A stretch of 52,567 nt of DNA from assembly GCA_002840645.1 (NCBI GenBank), contig PHBO01000015.1, positions 954-53,520 of the forward strand, given 5' to 3'. The translations under genes and the position numbers were made by a program. Each line of letters opens with the position of its first letter. Position 1 is the stretch's first letter. Of this stretch, positions 44,069 to 52,539 are shown in pieces. This DNA comes from Candidatus Cloacimonetes bacterium HGW-Cloacimonetes-3 (GTDB lineage: Bacteria; Cloacimonadota; Cloacimonadia; Cloacimonadales; Cloacimonadaceae). The notes below the pieces were generated by a model, which saw nothing but the letters and a program-made list of their open reading frames with translations, was not told where the DNA came from and did not search any database.

Positions 44069-44100
44069 GGGAAGCGGCTAACATACGCTTCCCTTTTTTC
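44069..44100 (+). terminator. Rho-independent terminator of the EF-G-like gene
   Basis: GGGAAGCG (44069-44076) and CGCTTCCC (44086-44093) with a 9-base loop, followed by TTTTTT. It separates the EF-G-like gene from the yebC-ruv-nqr run. Confidence 0.9.
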
Positions 44101-44170
44101 TTGACAGCAAAGCAGGGATTGTGCTTTGATGAAACTTAAGAGATTTGATTAAGATTGAGAAGAGGTTTAT

Positions 44171-44920
44171 ATGTCTGGACACAATAAGTGGAGTTCGATA
44201 AAACACAAAAAAGGCGCAACCGACGCCAAACGGGGTAGGATATTCACCCGCATCGTTAAAGAAATCATTTTAGCTGCAAAATCCAGTGGTGACCCCGAAA
44301 TGAACCCTCGTCTGCGCACAGCTATAAGTGCCGCCAAAGAAGCCAACATGCCCAAAGAAAACATCGACCGTGCAATCAAACGCGGAACCGGTGAAATTGA
44401 AGGTGCCGCATACGAAGAAATAACCTATGAAGGCTATGGGCATAACGGGGTTGGCATTGTAGTGGATGTGATGACAGATAACAGAAACCGCAGTGTAGCG
44501 GAGCTAAGACATGCTTTCGCTAAATACGGCGGTAACCTTGCAGAAAATGGTGCTGTATCGTGGAACTTCGAGCAGAAAGGATTCCTTAATGTACCTGCGG
44601 TTGGTTTGGATGAAGATGAATTCATGATGCAAGCCATCGAAGCCGGTGCGGATGACGTGGAACTGATTGATGATCACTTCGATGTTTTCACTTCACATGC
44701 AGATTTTCATGCTGTGATAGTAAATCTTGAGAAGGCAGGCTTTCCTGTGATAAACGCCGAGCTTACCAGAATCCCCAAAACTACCGTGAATGCAGATGAT
44801 GTGGCAGAAAAGCTGATGCGTCTGATTGATACTTTGGAAGACCTTGATGATGTTCAGAAAGTGTATGCTAATTATGAGCTTTCGGACTCTGTGATGGAGC
44901 AACTCGAACGAGAAGGATAA
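44171..44920 (+). CDS. yebC: YebC/PmpR-family regulatory protein
   Basis: A 249-residue member of the YebC/TACO1 family with the invariant start MSGHNKWSSIKHKKGATDAK, then RGRIFTRIVKEIILAAKSSG, NIDRAIKRGTGE and YEGYGHNGVGIVVDVMTDNR. Recent work on this family links it to translation of difficult sequences as well as gene regulation. It is placed directly before ruvC, a frequent order in bacteria. The ribosome site is AAGAGG. Confidence 0.95.
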   Translation: MSGHNKWSSIKHKKGATDAKRGRIFTRIVKEIILAAKSSGDPEMNPRLRTAISAAKEANMPKENIDRAIKRGTGEIEGAAYEEITYEGYGHNGVGIVVDVMTDNRNRSVAELRHAFAKYGGNLAENGAVSWNFEQKGFLNVPAVGLDEDEFMMQAIEAGADDVELIDDHFDVFTSHADFHAVIVNLEKAGFPVINAELTRIPKTTVNADDVAEKLMRLIDTLEDLDDVQKVYANYELSDSVMEQLEREG

Positions 44921-44964
44921 TGTTATACTGCGTGAGAGCAAACCGCTCTCCTAAGTAGCAAGAA

Positions 44965-45444
44965 GTGATAATCATAGGTATTGATCCCGGTAGCCGCTAT
45001 TGTGGCTATGGTTTGATCCAGATGGAAGGCAGAAAAGTGCTTGCAGCCGGATGTGATGCGATTGATGTCAGCAAAGAAAAAACCCTTTCCCTAAGGCTGA
45101 AAGCTTTGTATGATCAGATGTGTGCCGTGCTGGATGAATACAAGCCTGAAATAGCATCCGTAGAGAGTATGTTCTTCCACAAGCAGGTGAAGAGTATATT
45201 CACGCTGGGTCATGCACGCGGAGTGCTTCTTCTTGCTCTGGAATCCAAGGGAATACCCATGGTGGAATATAGCCCCAGGGAAATAAAAAAATCCGTGGTT
45301 GGAAATGGTAACGCTACCAAAACTCAGGTTCGCTATATGATAAATCAATTGTATAAGCTGAAGGAAAGCCCTCGTCGTGATGATGCCTACGATGCCCTTG
45401 CCATTGCTACCTGCCATTACAACCGCATGAAGTGGATGATATGA
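44965..45444 (+). CDS. ruvC: Crossover junction endodeoxyribonuclease RuvC
   Basis: A 159-residue RNase H-fold resolvase that cuts Holliday junctions. Catalytic acidic residues lie in IIIGIDPGSRYCGYG (Asp6), ASVESMFF (Glu) and RRDDAYDALAIATCHY (the C-terminal Asp pair). It begins with GTG, with only a weak AAGAA upstream. Its stop overlaps the ruvA start (ATGA). Confidence 0.95.
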   Translation: MIIIGIDPGSRYCGYGLIQMEGRKVLAAGCDAIDVSKEKTLSLRLKALYDQMCAVLDEYKPEIASVESMFFHKQVKSIFTLGHARGVLLLALESKGIPMVEYSPREIKKSVVGNGNATKTQVRYMINQLYKLKESPRRDDAYDALAIATCHYNRMKWMI

Positions 45445-46040
45445 TACAATATATAAAGGGAAGCCTTACCCATAAAAGCCCCGTGATGGCTGTTATAGAA
45501 ACAATGGGCATTGGGTGGGAGCTAAAGATACCCATCAGCACCTTTGAAGTACTTCCTGAGCTTGGCAAGGAATGTACTTTGCTTACCTATCTGCATATCA
45601 GCCAAGATGATATACGTATCTTTGCATTTGCCACTTTGGCAGAAAGAGAGCTGTTCCAGATGCTTACCAAAATAAGCGGTATAGGTCCCAAGATTGCTCT
45701 CTCCATTCTCTCCACGCTTAGTATCCCCGCCTTTATGAGAGCGGTTAATTCCGGGGAAGAAGGCTTGCTTACGCGTGTACCCGGTATTGGCAAGAAATCG
45801 GCACAAAGGTTGATTGTGGAACTGAGGGATGCGGTGCATAAGCTGGCAGAGCATATTGAACACACTGATCTCGGCACTATAGATAATTGCTCGGAAGTGG
45901 AGACTGCCCTGATATCATTAGGATTCAACATTGTCCAAATCCGTAAGGAGCTTAGTATGATGGGGGAAGAAACAAAGAACTACAGCACAGAAGCGTTGAT
46001 TAAGGAAACCATTAAGCGCATCTATCAGAGGAGCAAATGA
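45441..46040 (+). CDS. ruvA: Holliday junction branch migration protein RuvA
   Basis: A 199-residue protein from the ATG at 45441 (MIQYIKGSL), which overlaps the ruvC stop; an in-frame ATG at 45432 adds three residues. Domain I OB-fold (VIETMGIGWELKIP), domain II with two helix-hairpin-helix motifs (TKISGIGPKIALSILS, TRVPGIGKKSAQRLIVELRD), and a C-terminal RuvB-binding domain. No ruvB is in the window. Overlaps rsmB by 4 bases. Confidence 0.95.
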   Translation: MIQYIKGSLTHKSPVMAVIETMGIGWELKIPISTFEVLPELGKECTLLTYLHISQDDIRIFAFATLAERELFQMLTKISGIGPKIALSILSTLSIPAFMRAVNSGEEGLLTRVPGIGKKSAQRLIVELRDAVHKLAEHIEHTDLGTIDNCSEVETALISLGFNIVQIRKELSMMGEETKNYSTEALIKETIKRIYQRSK

Positions 46041-47353
46041 ACTTTCGCCAGGAAGCTTACTCCACAATTCTTAAGGTGCTGAAAGACGGTGATTTCTCTG
46101 ATGCCCTATTGCAGCAACGTGCTAAGAAACTAAAAAGCACCGGTGAGGATGTGGGGCTGTATTACAATTTGGTGAAAGGCGTTATAAAACAACGCTTGAA
46201 GCTGGATTACATCCTTTCCAACTTTACCGATGCTAAGAAGTTCACCGCCACGGATTTGAAGATAAAGATCATTCTCTATACTGCTTTGTACCAGATATTG
46301 TATTTAACTTCTATACCGGAGCATGCGGCTGTTTATGAAAGTGTAGAGCTTGCCAAAACCTTATTTAATCCTCAGATTGCAGATTTCGTGAATGCTGTAC
46401 TACGGAACTACCTGCGCAACCCGGAGGTTCAGTATCCATCCGAGCCTTACCTACGCATTGCCTACGAACACTCCTTCCCTCCTGAGCTGATTAAACAGTG
46501 GATAGCCTTTTGGGGAGAAGAGGATACCGAATATCTGGCACTATATTTTAATGAGAATCCTGAACTGCATATCAGGGTTAACAGCACCGCCACAAGTCCG
46601 GAAAAACTGGTTACTTATTTTCAGAAACGAGACATAACGATAACACCCTCAACGGCAAGCAAGATGATGTTTCATACTACGAAAGCGATGGAAGTGTTAG
46701 ATGATGTTGCTTTCTCTGAGGGCTACTTTTCCGTGCAGGATACTTCGGCTGCTTTGGTGGTGGAACTTCTTGCTCCCAAGCAGGAGGAAAGCGTCCTTGA
46801 TCTCTTTTCAGCCCCGGGCGGTAAATGTACCTATATATCGGAGTTGATGGCTAATACAGGGGAAGTGATAGCTGTGGATAAAATACCCAATAAAATGAAG
46901 CTGCTGAAACAGGCAGCAGACAGGCTTCAGCTTACAAACATTAACTTGGTGGTGAACGATGCCTTCAAATATGGACCCGTAGCCCCGGCTTTCGATCGTG
47001 TCTTGGTAGATGCCCCTTGCTCCGGATGGGGTGTATTTAGCCGTAAGGCAGACCTGCGTTGGCAAGTTCATCAAAATATTCCAGAATTGCTGAAGATTCA
47101 GGAAAAAGCACTGGATTATGCCTCTAACTTTGTAAAAATAGGTGGCTTTATGGTTTATTCTACCTGCACCATGAATCCTCAGGAAAATGAAGAGCAGATT
47201 GTGTCCTTTCTCGCCAGAAACAAGCGTTTCGAGTTAGTTGACGCTTCGCAAACGATTCCTGCTCAATACACTGATAACGGATATCTTAAGACAGTTCCTT
47301 TTCGCCATCATATGGATGGTGCTTTTGGCGCAAAGCTTCAACGCATAAAGTAG
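46037..47353 (+). CDS. rsmB: 16S rRNA (cytosine-967-C5)-methyltransferase RsmB
   Basis: A 438-residue enzyme with an N-terminal NusB-like RNA-binding domain (ILYTALYQILYLTSIPEHAA, VNAVLRNYLRN) and a C-terminal SAM methyltransferase domain. SAM motif I is DLFSAPGGKCTYISELM; the motif IV cysteine is in DAPCSGWGVFS, and the catalytic cysteine is in YSTCTMNPQENEEQI. It overlaps ruvA and is followed by the PASTA gene after 8 bases. Confidence 0.94.
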   Translation: MNFRQEAYSTILKVLKDGDFSDALLQQRAKKLKSTGEDVGLYYNLVKGVIKQRLKLDYILSNFTDAKKFTATDLKIKIILYTALYQILYLTSIPEHAAVYESVELAKTLFNPQIADFVNAVLRNYLRNPEVQYPSEPYLRIAYEHSFPPELIKQWIAFWGEEDTEYLALYFNENPELHIRVNSTATSPEKLVTYFQKRDITITPSTASKMMFHTTKAMEVLDDVAFSEGYFSVQDTSAALVVELLAPKQEESVLDLFSAPGGKCTYISELMANTGEVIAVDKIPNKMKLLKQAADRLQLTNINLVVNDAFKYGPVAPAFDRVLVDAPCSGWGVFSRKADLRWQVHQNIPELLKIQEKALDYASNFVKIGGFMVYSTCTMNPQENEEQIVSFLARNKRFELVDASQTIPAQYTDNGYLKTVPFRHHMDGAFGAKLQRIK

Positions 47354-47361
47354 GATCATAA

Positions 47362-47937
47362 ATGAAAAACGAGCAGCTAAAGAAAATTGGTTACCTACTT
47401 GGTATCGGATTGGGGATTATTATTGTAACAGCGTTTGTTTTCAGCCAGATTATCTTTCCCGTATTATTGGGCAGAACACCTAAGATTGCTACCCCTGATG
47501 TGATGGGTGTTAGTTTATTGCAAGCCAAGAGGCTATTACAAGACGAGAAGTTACATGTAGTGGTGAAGGACTCTCTGTATAGCGACACTGTTGCAGCAGA
47601 GACAGTTCTGGAACAGCATCCCGAGCCGGGACTAAAGATCAGGCAGGATGGCACAGTGTATCTTGTTGTTAGCAAAGGTTCTGCCACGGTAACAGTTCCT
47701 TCCATTATCGGAAAGCCTTTCCAGGAAGTGATTATCACACTTCGTAGTTTAGGTTTGCATACCTTGGTAGCGGATTCCACCTATTCCGACATCTATTCTG
47801 TAAACACAGTTATGCGTTGTATTCCCTCCTCGGGCAGTAAAGTAAATAAGAACTCCTCTGTAAAGTTGATACTAAGCAAGGGCAGCATACCCCAGGCTGA
47901 TACTTTAGACGCATCTTTGCCAGTATACCCTTATTAA
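47362..47937 (+). CDS. Membrane-anchored PASTA-domain protein
   Basis: A 191-residue protein with one N-terminal helix (GYLLGIGLGIIIVTAFVFSQ) and two PASTA domains facing the periplasm: PDVMGVSLLQAKRLLQDEKL with EQHPEPGLKIRQDG, and PSIIGKPFQEVIITLRSLGL with CIPSSGSKVNKNSSVKLILS. PASTA domains bind cell-wall fragments or beta-lactams in kinases and penicillin-binding proteins, but here there is no kinase or transpeptidase domain. It sits between rsmB and nqrB, co-directional. A role in envelope sensing is possible but unshown. Confidence 0.88.
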   Translation: MKNEQLKKIGYLLGIGLGIIIVTAFVFSQIIFPVLLGRTPKIATPDVMGVSLLQAKRLLQDEKLHVVVKDSLYSDTVAAETVLEQHPEPGLKIRQDGTVYLVVSKGSATVTVPSIIGKPFQEVIITLRSLGLHTLVADSTYSDIYSVNTVMRCIPSSGSKVNKNSSVKLILSKGSIPQADTLDASLPVYPY

Positions 47938-47948
47938 GAGATATTGCT

Positions 47949-48878
47949 ATGTTTGAAAGAATCTTAAAACAACAGATTATGAACAAGGTGTTATACTCTC
48001 TTGTTCCCCTTATGCTATTTGCTATATACTTGTTCGGATGGCGGGTTTTGGCAGTTGTGGCAGTAGCCAATATCTTTGCCTACATAACAGAATACCTGTT
48101 TATCTACAAGAAGAAGGGTGGAAAAGTAAGCATGGCTGCCTTTGTTACCGCCACGCTTGTGGCAATGACCCTTCCGCCTACCATACCATTATGGATTTCA
48201 GCAGTAGCAGCCATAATCTCCATTGCCTTTGGAAAGATGGTGTTTGGCGGATTTGGTACTAACATGTTTAATCCGGCAATTCTGGGACGCACTTTTGTAT
48301 ATATCTCATTCCCGAATCAGATGACGATATCCTGGATAAAGCCCTTCACCGGTTTCCCCGGCGGGTTCTCCTTCTGGAGCAACAGTAAAGCGATGGAAAC
48401 GGGTGCCACTATCTTAAATCAGCAGCGGATGGGTGTGGTAGGATTGCATAGCTTAACGGATGCTTTTACAGGCATTGTTCCCGGCTCATTGGGCGAGACA
48501 TCTGCTTTGTTGATAATCCTCTCAGGTTTGTACCTTATCTTTTCCAAAACCGCAAAGTGGCAACCGATGCTGGGCACAGCAGCAAGTATTCTTATCTTCA
48601 ATGCAATCTTTTATCCTGCTTCCAACCCGCTTTATTTCCTCTTTAGCGGGGGAGCGATGTTTGGGATAGTATTCATGACTACTGATCCTGTTTCCCAGCC
48701 CAAAGGCAAGATATCACTTTGGATATATGCGGTACTAATTGGGTTCTTAACTGTGTTTATTCGTCGTTTCTCACTGTTTGCAGAGGGCTTTATGTTTGCC
48801 CTGCTCCTGGCGAATTCTTTTATGCCCCTGATTGATTACGGGGTGGAAAGCCTATCCAAAACCGGGGCAAAGAAATGA
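47949..48878 (+). CDS. nqrB: Na+-translocating NADH:quinone reductase subunit B (NqrB/RnfD family)
   Basis: A 309-residue integral membrane subunit, shorter than NqrB of Vibrio (about 410). The flavinylation motif is ETGATILNQQ with Thr154 as the predicted covalent FMN site. FGGFGTNMFNPAILGRTFVY and GAMFGIVFMTTDPVSQPKGK match NqrB/RnfD. Order and the following subunits (NqrC, D, E, F types) favour NQR over Rnf. nqrA is not upstream; that place is held by the PASTA gene. It overlaps nqrC by 4 bases. Confidence 0.88.
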   Translation: MFERILKQQIMNKVLYSLVPLMLFAIYLFGWRVLAVVAVANIFAYITEYLFIYKKKGGKVSMAAFVTATLVAMTLPPTIPLWISAVAAIISIAFGKMVFGGFGTNMFNPAILGRTFVYISFPNQMTISWIKPFTGFPGGFSFWSNSKAMETGATILNQQRMGVVGLHSLTDAFTGIVPGSLGETSALLIILSGLYLIFSKTAKWQPMLGTAASILIFNAIFYPASNPLYFLFSGGAMFGIVFMTTDPVSQPKGKISLWIYAVLIGFLTVFIRRFSLFAEGFMFALLLANSFMPLIDYGVESLSKTGAKK

Positions 48879-49558
48879 GTGATAAAAGCTTCAAGGATAC
48901 CATGCTGTATCCGATTTTGTTCATGCTTGCCGCCTGCATAGTGTTTGTAGGTGTTTTGGCAATCATGTATCGCGGCAGTGAAGCTAAGATACGTGCCTAT
49001 AAACAGGATTCCTATCAGAAGATAGTACTTAGCCTGTTATCAGAACCACTTAGCCAGGCACTTAGCATGAAACCCTTCTATTTACTACAAGATTACCCCA
49101 ACGCATATAATACTTACATAACAGAAAGCTCATTACCCGGTTTGGACAGGAGAGTGTTTTATGCCAAGGCTGAGGATACCATCTTAGGTTATTGTGTGGA
49201 TATAGGTGGCAAAGGGCTATGGGGGACAATGCGTGCGCTTGTAGCCATGTCTCCAGATTTTAAAACCATAAAAGGTTTGGCAATTTACGAGCAAATGGAG
49301 ACTCCCGGTTTAGGAGCAAGGATCGGAGAGGAGTGGTTTTTAGCTCAATTCAACGATATACAGGTTCTAAAGTTGGATGGCAATGCCGGAAATTACATTA
49401 ATGATTTCGAGTACATTCCCGAAGGTCAAACTGCAAGCAAACCCATGCAAATTCAGCAGATAACGGGAGCAACCATAACATCCACCAGTGTTACGAGGAT
49501 GCTGAAGGATGAGCTGAACCTGACTTACACAGCATACCTCAGGCAGGTACAACCATGA
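48875..49558 (+). CDS. nqrC: Na+-translocating NADH:quinone reductase subunit C
   Basis: A 227-residue protein with one N-terminal helix (MLYPILFMLAACIVFVGVLA) and a periplasmic FMN-binding domain. Predicted flavinylation motif QQITGATITSTSVTRML, with Thr200 as attachment site. GKGLWGTMRALVAMSPDF and YEQMETPGLGARIGEEWF are typical of NqrC. ApbE, the flavin transferase, is not seen in the window. Overlaps nqrD by 4 bases. Confidence 0.92.
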   Translation: MSDKSFKDTMLYPILFMLAACIVFVGVLAIMYRGSEAKIRAYKQDSYQKIVLSLLSEPLSQALSMKPFYLLQDYPNAYNTYITESSLPGLDRRVFYAKAEDTILGYCVDIGGKGLWGTMRALVAMSPDFKTIKGLAIYEQMETPGLGARIGEEWFLAQFNDIQVLKLDGNAGNYINDFEYIPEGQTASKPMQIQQITGATITSTSVTRMLKDELNLTYTAYLRQVQP

Positions 49559-50151
49559 CAAAGAAAGACATCTTTATCGTTAGCGCATTCAAGGAAAACT
49601 CGGTTTGGCGACAGATACTGGGTATCTGCTCTGCTCTGGCAGTAACTAATCTGATGATGAACAGCCTTATCATGGGGCTGGGAGTTATCTTCTGTCTTGC
49701 CTTGTCCGGTTTCACAATTTCCCTGATTCGTGCATGGATACCCCGCAGCGTACGTATGATGGTGCAAACGCTTATCATTGCTGCCTATGTGATTATCGTG
49801 GATATCTTCCTGCAAGCAAATCTACCCCTTATCAGTAAGCAGCTTGGTCCCTATGTGGGCTTGATAATCACCAATTGCATTCTCATGGGCAGAGCTGAAG
49901 CCTTTGCCTCACAAAACAAGCCTTTAGATTCACTTATCGATGGAGTGGGTGCCGGGGCGGGATACACTTTGGTACTGCTGGTTATCAGCTTCATTCGCGA
50001 GCTATTTGGTTTTGGCAGTATCTTTGGGATAAAGATCATGGGTAGCTGGTGGACGAACTGGTCTATTATGGTTATGGCTCCAAGTGCTTTCTTCATTCTT
50101 GCCATGCTTATCTGGATTATCAACGTGAAGTTTTATAAGGCAAAGGCTTAA
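49555..50151 (+). CDS. nqrD: Na+-translocating NADH:quinone reductase subunit D
   Basis: A 198-residue, six-helix membrane subunit. ILGICSALAVTNLMMNSLIM matches NqrD rather than RnfE, which reads GLCPLLAVT at this point. ILMGRAEAFASQNKPLDSLI with its Cys-containing ITNCILMG loop belongs to the Fe-S/ion-pathway region shared with NqrE. Starts by ATGA overlap and is followed by nqrE after 4 bases. Confidence 0.92.
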   Translation: MTKKDIFIVSAFKENSVWRQILGICSALAVTNLMMNSLIMGLGVIFCLALSGFTISLIRAWIPRSVRMMVQTLIIAAYVIIVDIFLQANLPLISKQLGPYVGLIITNCILMGRAEAFASQNKPLDSLIDGVGAGAGYTLVLLVISFIRELFGFGSIFGIKIMGSWWTNWSIMVMAPSAFFILAMLIWIINVKFYKAKA

Positions 50152-50155
50152 GAAG

Positions 50156-50743
50156 ATGGATATAAGTTCTTTCGTACTATTTTGGGCAGCTATTTTCACC
50201 AGTAACATCCTGCTTACAAACTTCCTGGGGATGTGCTCCTACCTGTCTGTCTCCAGAGAGATGGAATCCTCGTTTGGATTGGGAATATCGGTTTTGTTTG
50301 TACTAACCGTTACTACCGGGTTGAACTGGCTGGTGTACCGTTACATACTTGTTCCTTTCGATATAGTTTATCTGCAATACATTGTTTTCATAATCGTAAT
50401 TGCCGCTTTTGTACAACTGCTGGAATTGGTTATAGAGCGTTACGCACCTGCGTTGTACTACACCCTTGGCATCTTCCTTCCGCTTATTACCGTGAATTGT
50501 GCCATCTTTGGCGTCAGCCTTTTCATGGTGATTCGCAACTATAACTTTTTGCAATCAATTGCTTTCGGTGCCGGAAGCGGGATAGGCTGGATGTTAGCTA
50601 TATTGATGCTGGCGGCAATAAGGCGTAAACTGAAAGAAAAGCTTGTTCCTACCGGTTTGCAGGGAGTGGGTATCAGCCTCATTATCACCGGGATCATGGC
50701 ATTGGCATTTGTTGGTTTTTCCGGTATTGTCCAGGTACAATAG
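50156..50743 (+). CDS. nqrE: Na+-translocating NADH:quinone reductase subunit E
   Basis: A 195-residue membrane subunit homologous to NqrD, with TNFLGMCSYLSVSREMESSF (NqrE-type FLGMC, where RnfA has FLGLCPF) and LPLITVNCAIFGVSLFMVIR carrying the second conserved cysteine. The two cysteines, with those of NqrD, hold an intramembrane Fe-S centre in solved NQR structures. Confidence 0.92.
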   Translation: MDISSFVLFWAAIFTSNILLTNFLGMCSYLSVSREMESSFGLGISVLFVLTVTTGLNWLVYRYILVPFDIVYLQYIVFIIVIAAFVQLLELVIERYAPALYYTLGIFLPLITVNCAIFGVSLFMVIRNYNFLQSIAFGAGSGIGWMLAILMLAAIRRKLKEKLVPTGLQGVGISLIITGIMALAFVGFSGIVQVQ

Positions 50744-50753
50744 GTAGCAAGCA

Positions 50754-51860
50754 ATGTTGTTGATGATCTTAAAAGACGTAGCAGTTCTAAGCGCTATTGG
50801 CGTTTCCTTAGCCACAGTAATGGTAATAGCAGGGCGGTGGTTAAGCAATTATGGCGAATGCAAGATAGATATCAATGGTAAGCGTGAAGTAACAATAACG
50901 GGTGGAACCAGCTTGTTAAGCTCTCTCTCCGATAAACAGATATTCCTACCCTCCGCTTGTGGTGGAAGAGGAAGCTGCGGTGCGTGCAAATGTAAAGTTA
51001 TCAGCGGTGGCGGACCATTGCTACCAACTGAGAAGCCTTTGTTAAGCAAAGAGGAGATAGCAGAGGGTAACATTCGCCTTGCATGCCAGGTAAAAGTAAA
51101 GAGCGATGTTAAAATAGAAATCCCCTCCAGTATATTCAATATACGCAGATTTCACGCTACGATAGCAGAGATAATAGATTTGACTTACGATATCAAGGAG
51201 ATTACCTTCAAGTTTGCCGAGGGAGAGAAGATTGATTTTCTTGCCGGACAATATGTGCAGCTTGAGTCCGAGCCTTATAACAAGGTGAAGGAGCGGGTAA
51301 CACGTGCTTATTCTATATCCTCAAAACCGGAGATTAACGATGCTCTGCAATTGATTATTCGCTATGTTCCTGAAGGGATTTGCACCACATGGGTTCATAA
51401 GCATCTTAAAGTGGGGGATAAGGTTAGCCTAACCGGTCCTTATGGTGATTTCTATCTTAGAGATACCCAAGCAGATATCATCTTTGTTGCCGGAGGTTCT
51501 GGAAAAGCTCCGATAAAATCCATCTTGGAACACTTACAGGTAACCGGAACAAGCCGTAGAATGACATATTTCTTTGGCGCAAGAACCCCTAAAGACTTAT
51601 ATTTAACAGAAGAAATGAAAGCATTGGAGCAAGTATTTTCAGAATTCAAATACGAGCCGGTGCTTTCTGCCGCAAAACCGGAAGATAAGTGGACTGGTAA
51701 AACCGGTTATGTGATGCCATATTTTGCTGAAACGATACGTGACCCGAAAAACACCGAGGCTTATTTATGCGGAAGCCCCGGAATGATAAATGCAGTACAA
51801 AAAGCTCTCATTGAAAATGGGATTCCCACGGACAAAATATATTACGACAGTTTTGGATGA
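50754..51860 (+). CDS. nqrF: Na+-translocating NADH:quinone reductase subunit F
   Basis: A 368-residue NADH-oxidising subunit. An N-terminal helix anchors a 2Fe-2S ferredoxin domain with Cys69-X5-Cys75-X2-Cys78 (SACGGRGSCGACKC) and Cys111 (IRLACQVKV). The FAD domain has RVTRAYSISSKPE and the NADH domain has VAGGSGKAPIKSILEHL and EAYLCGSPGMINAV. It is shorter than Vibrio NqrF (about 408) but has all cofactor motifs. A ferredoxin-reductase type subunit confirms NQR, since Rnf complexes use RnfB/RnfC instead. Confidence 0.94.
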   Translation: MLLMILKDVAVLSAIGVSLATVMVIAGRWLSNYGECKIDINGKREVTITGGTSLLSSLSDKQIFLPSACGGRGSCGACKCKVISGGGPLLPTEKPLLSKEEIAEGNIRLACQVKVKSDVKIEIPSSIFNIRRFHATIAEIIDLTYDIKEITFKFAEGEKIDFLAGQYVQLESEPYNKVKERVTRAYSISSKPEINDALQLIIRYVPEGICTTWVHKHLKVGDKVSLTGPYGDFYLRDTQADIIFVAGGSGKAPIKSILEHLQVTGTSRRMTYFFGARTPKDLYLTEEMKALEQVFSEFKYEPVLSAAKPEDKWTGKTGYVMPYFAETIRDPKNTEAYLCGSPGMINAVQKALIENGIPTDKIYYDSFG

Positions 51861-51864
51861 TATT

Positions 51865-52317
51865 ATGAAAGAAACAACACAAGAACAACGAATACGAGCA
51901 CGTATGATGCCGGGTACAATAACCCTTAACGGATTTTTGGGTAAGGATAAGAGAAGCCTGGGTACGATTATTAAAGCGGATGAACAAGAGCTTGATAGGC
52001 TTGAAATTAGTGCCGAGGAAATTGCCGACAGAATGCAGTACTTCACTGATGCCAGTTTTTCTACATTCGATGGCACAATTACTTTAGAAGAATTCTTTAT
52101 CATTGAAACCGAAACAACGCGAGGCAGGATTCCCTGCCCCTATTCTCATGGGGGTATGTTCCGAAAGTCCGTAACAAAGCTCACCAACACCAAAAACCAT
52201 GCAACTGTAACCTGGACTTCTCTAAATATCCATTTGATAAAGGAACACCATTTCTTCGAAGGAAAAGGTTCGTCTTTCAGGTTAGAGCCTGCTCTACTGG
52301 TAAAAGCCCTTTTTTAG
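51865..52317 (+). CDS. Conserved-looking hypothetical protein
   Basis: A 150-residue soluble protein from the ATG at 51865 (MKETTQEQRIRARMMPGTIT), four bases after nqrF; an earlier in-frame ATG at 51790 lies inside nqrF and is disfavoured. No signal peptide, helix or known motif. GFLGKDKRSLGTIIKADEQE and RGRIPCPYSHGGMFRKSVTK are the most ordered parts. It may be cotranscribed with the nqr genes. I do not recognise the family. Confidence 0.72.
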   Translation: MKETTQEQRIRARMMPGTITLNGFLGKDKRSLGTIIKADEQELDRLEISAEEIADRMQYFTDASFSTFDGTITLEEFFIIETETTRGRIPCPYSHGGMFRKSVTKLTNTKNHATVTWTSLNIHLIKEHHFFEGKGSSFRLEPALLVKALF

Positions 52318-52404
52318 CAAGCAATGTAGCTTTTCCCTAAACGCAACATAGATACCGGTTGTTTTTAGGTTTGTGACACCTTGCTGCTATCTTTAACAAT
52401 GCCC

Positions 52405-52459
52405 TAACAATTCTCTAATGATTCCCTAACGCCATTAGGGAATTATTAGGGAATTGTTA
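52405..52459. repeat. Large inverted repeat after the nqr run
   Basis: Arms 52405-52429 and 52435-52459 pair over 25 positions around CGCCA; the only two non-Watson-Crick positions become G-U pairs in RNA. The left arm itself contains direct CTAA(C/T)(A/G)ATTC units. It lies 88 bases after the last gene and might terminate transcription or be a mobile-element remnant. Confidence 0.8.
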
Positions 52460-52539
52460 TAGAAACAGTAGGGAGTTAAGAGGGGGCTGTGTGGGATCCT
52501 AAATAAGTTGACACCTCAACACTGATAGGAGATATAGAA

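Noticed and set aside
47949..51860. Rnf complex assignment
   Set aside because: NqrD, NqrE and especially NqrF signatures are present, and no RnfB or RnfC ferredoxin subunits are seen.
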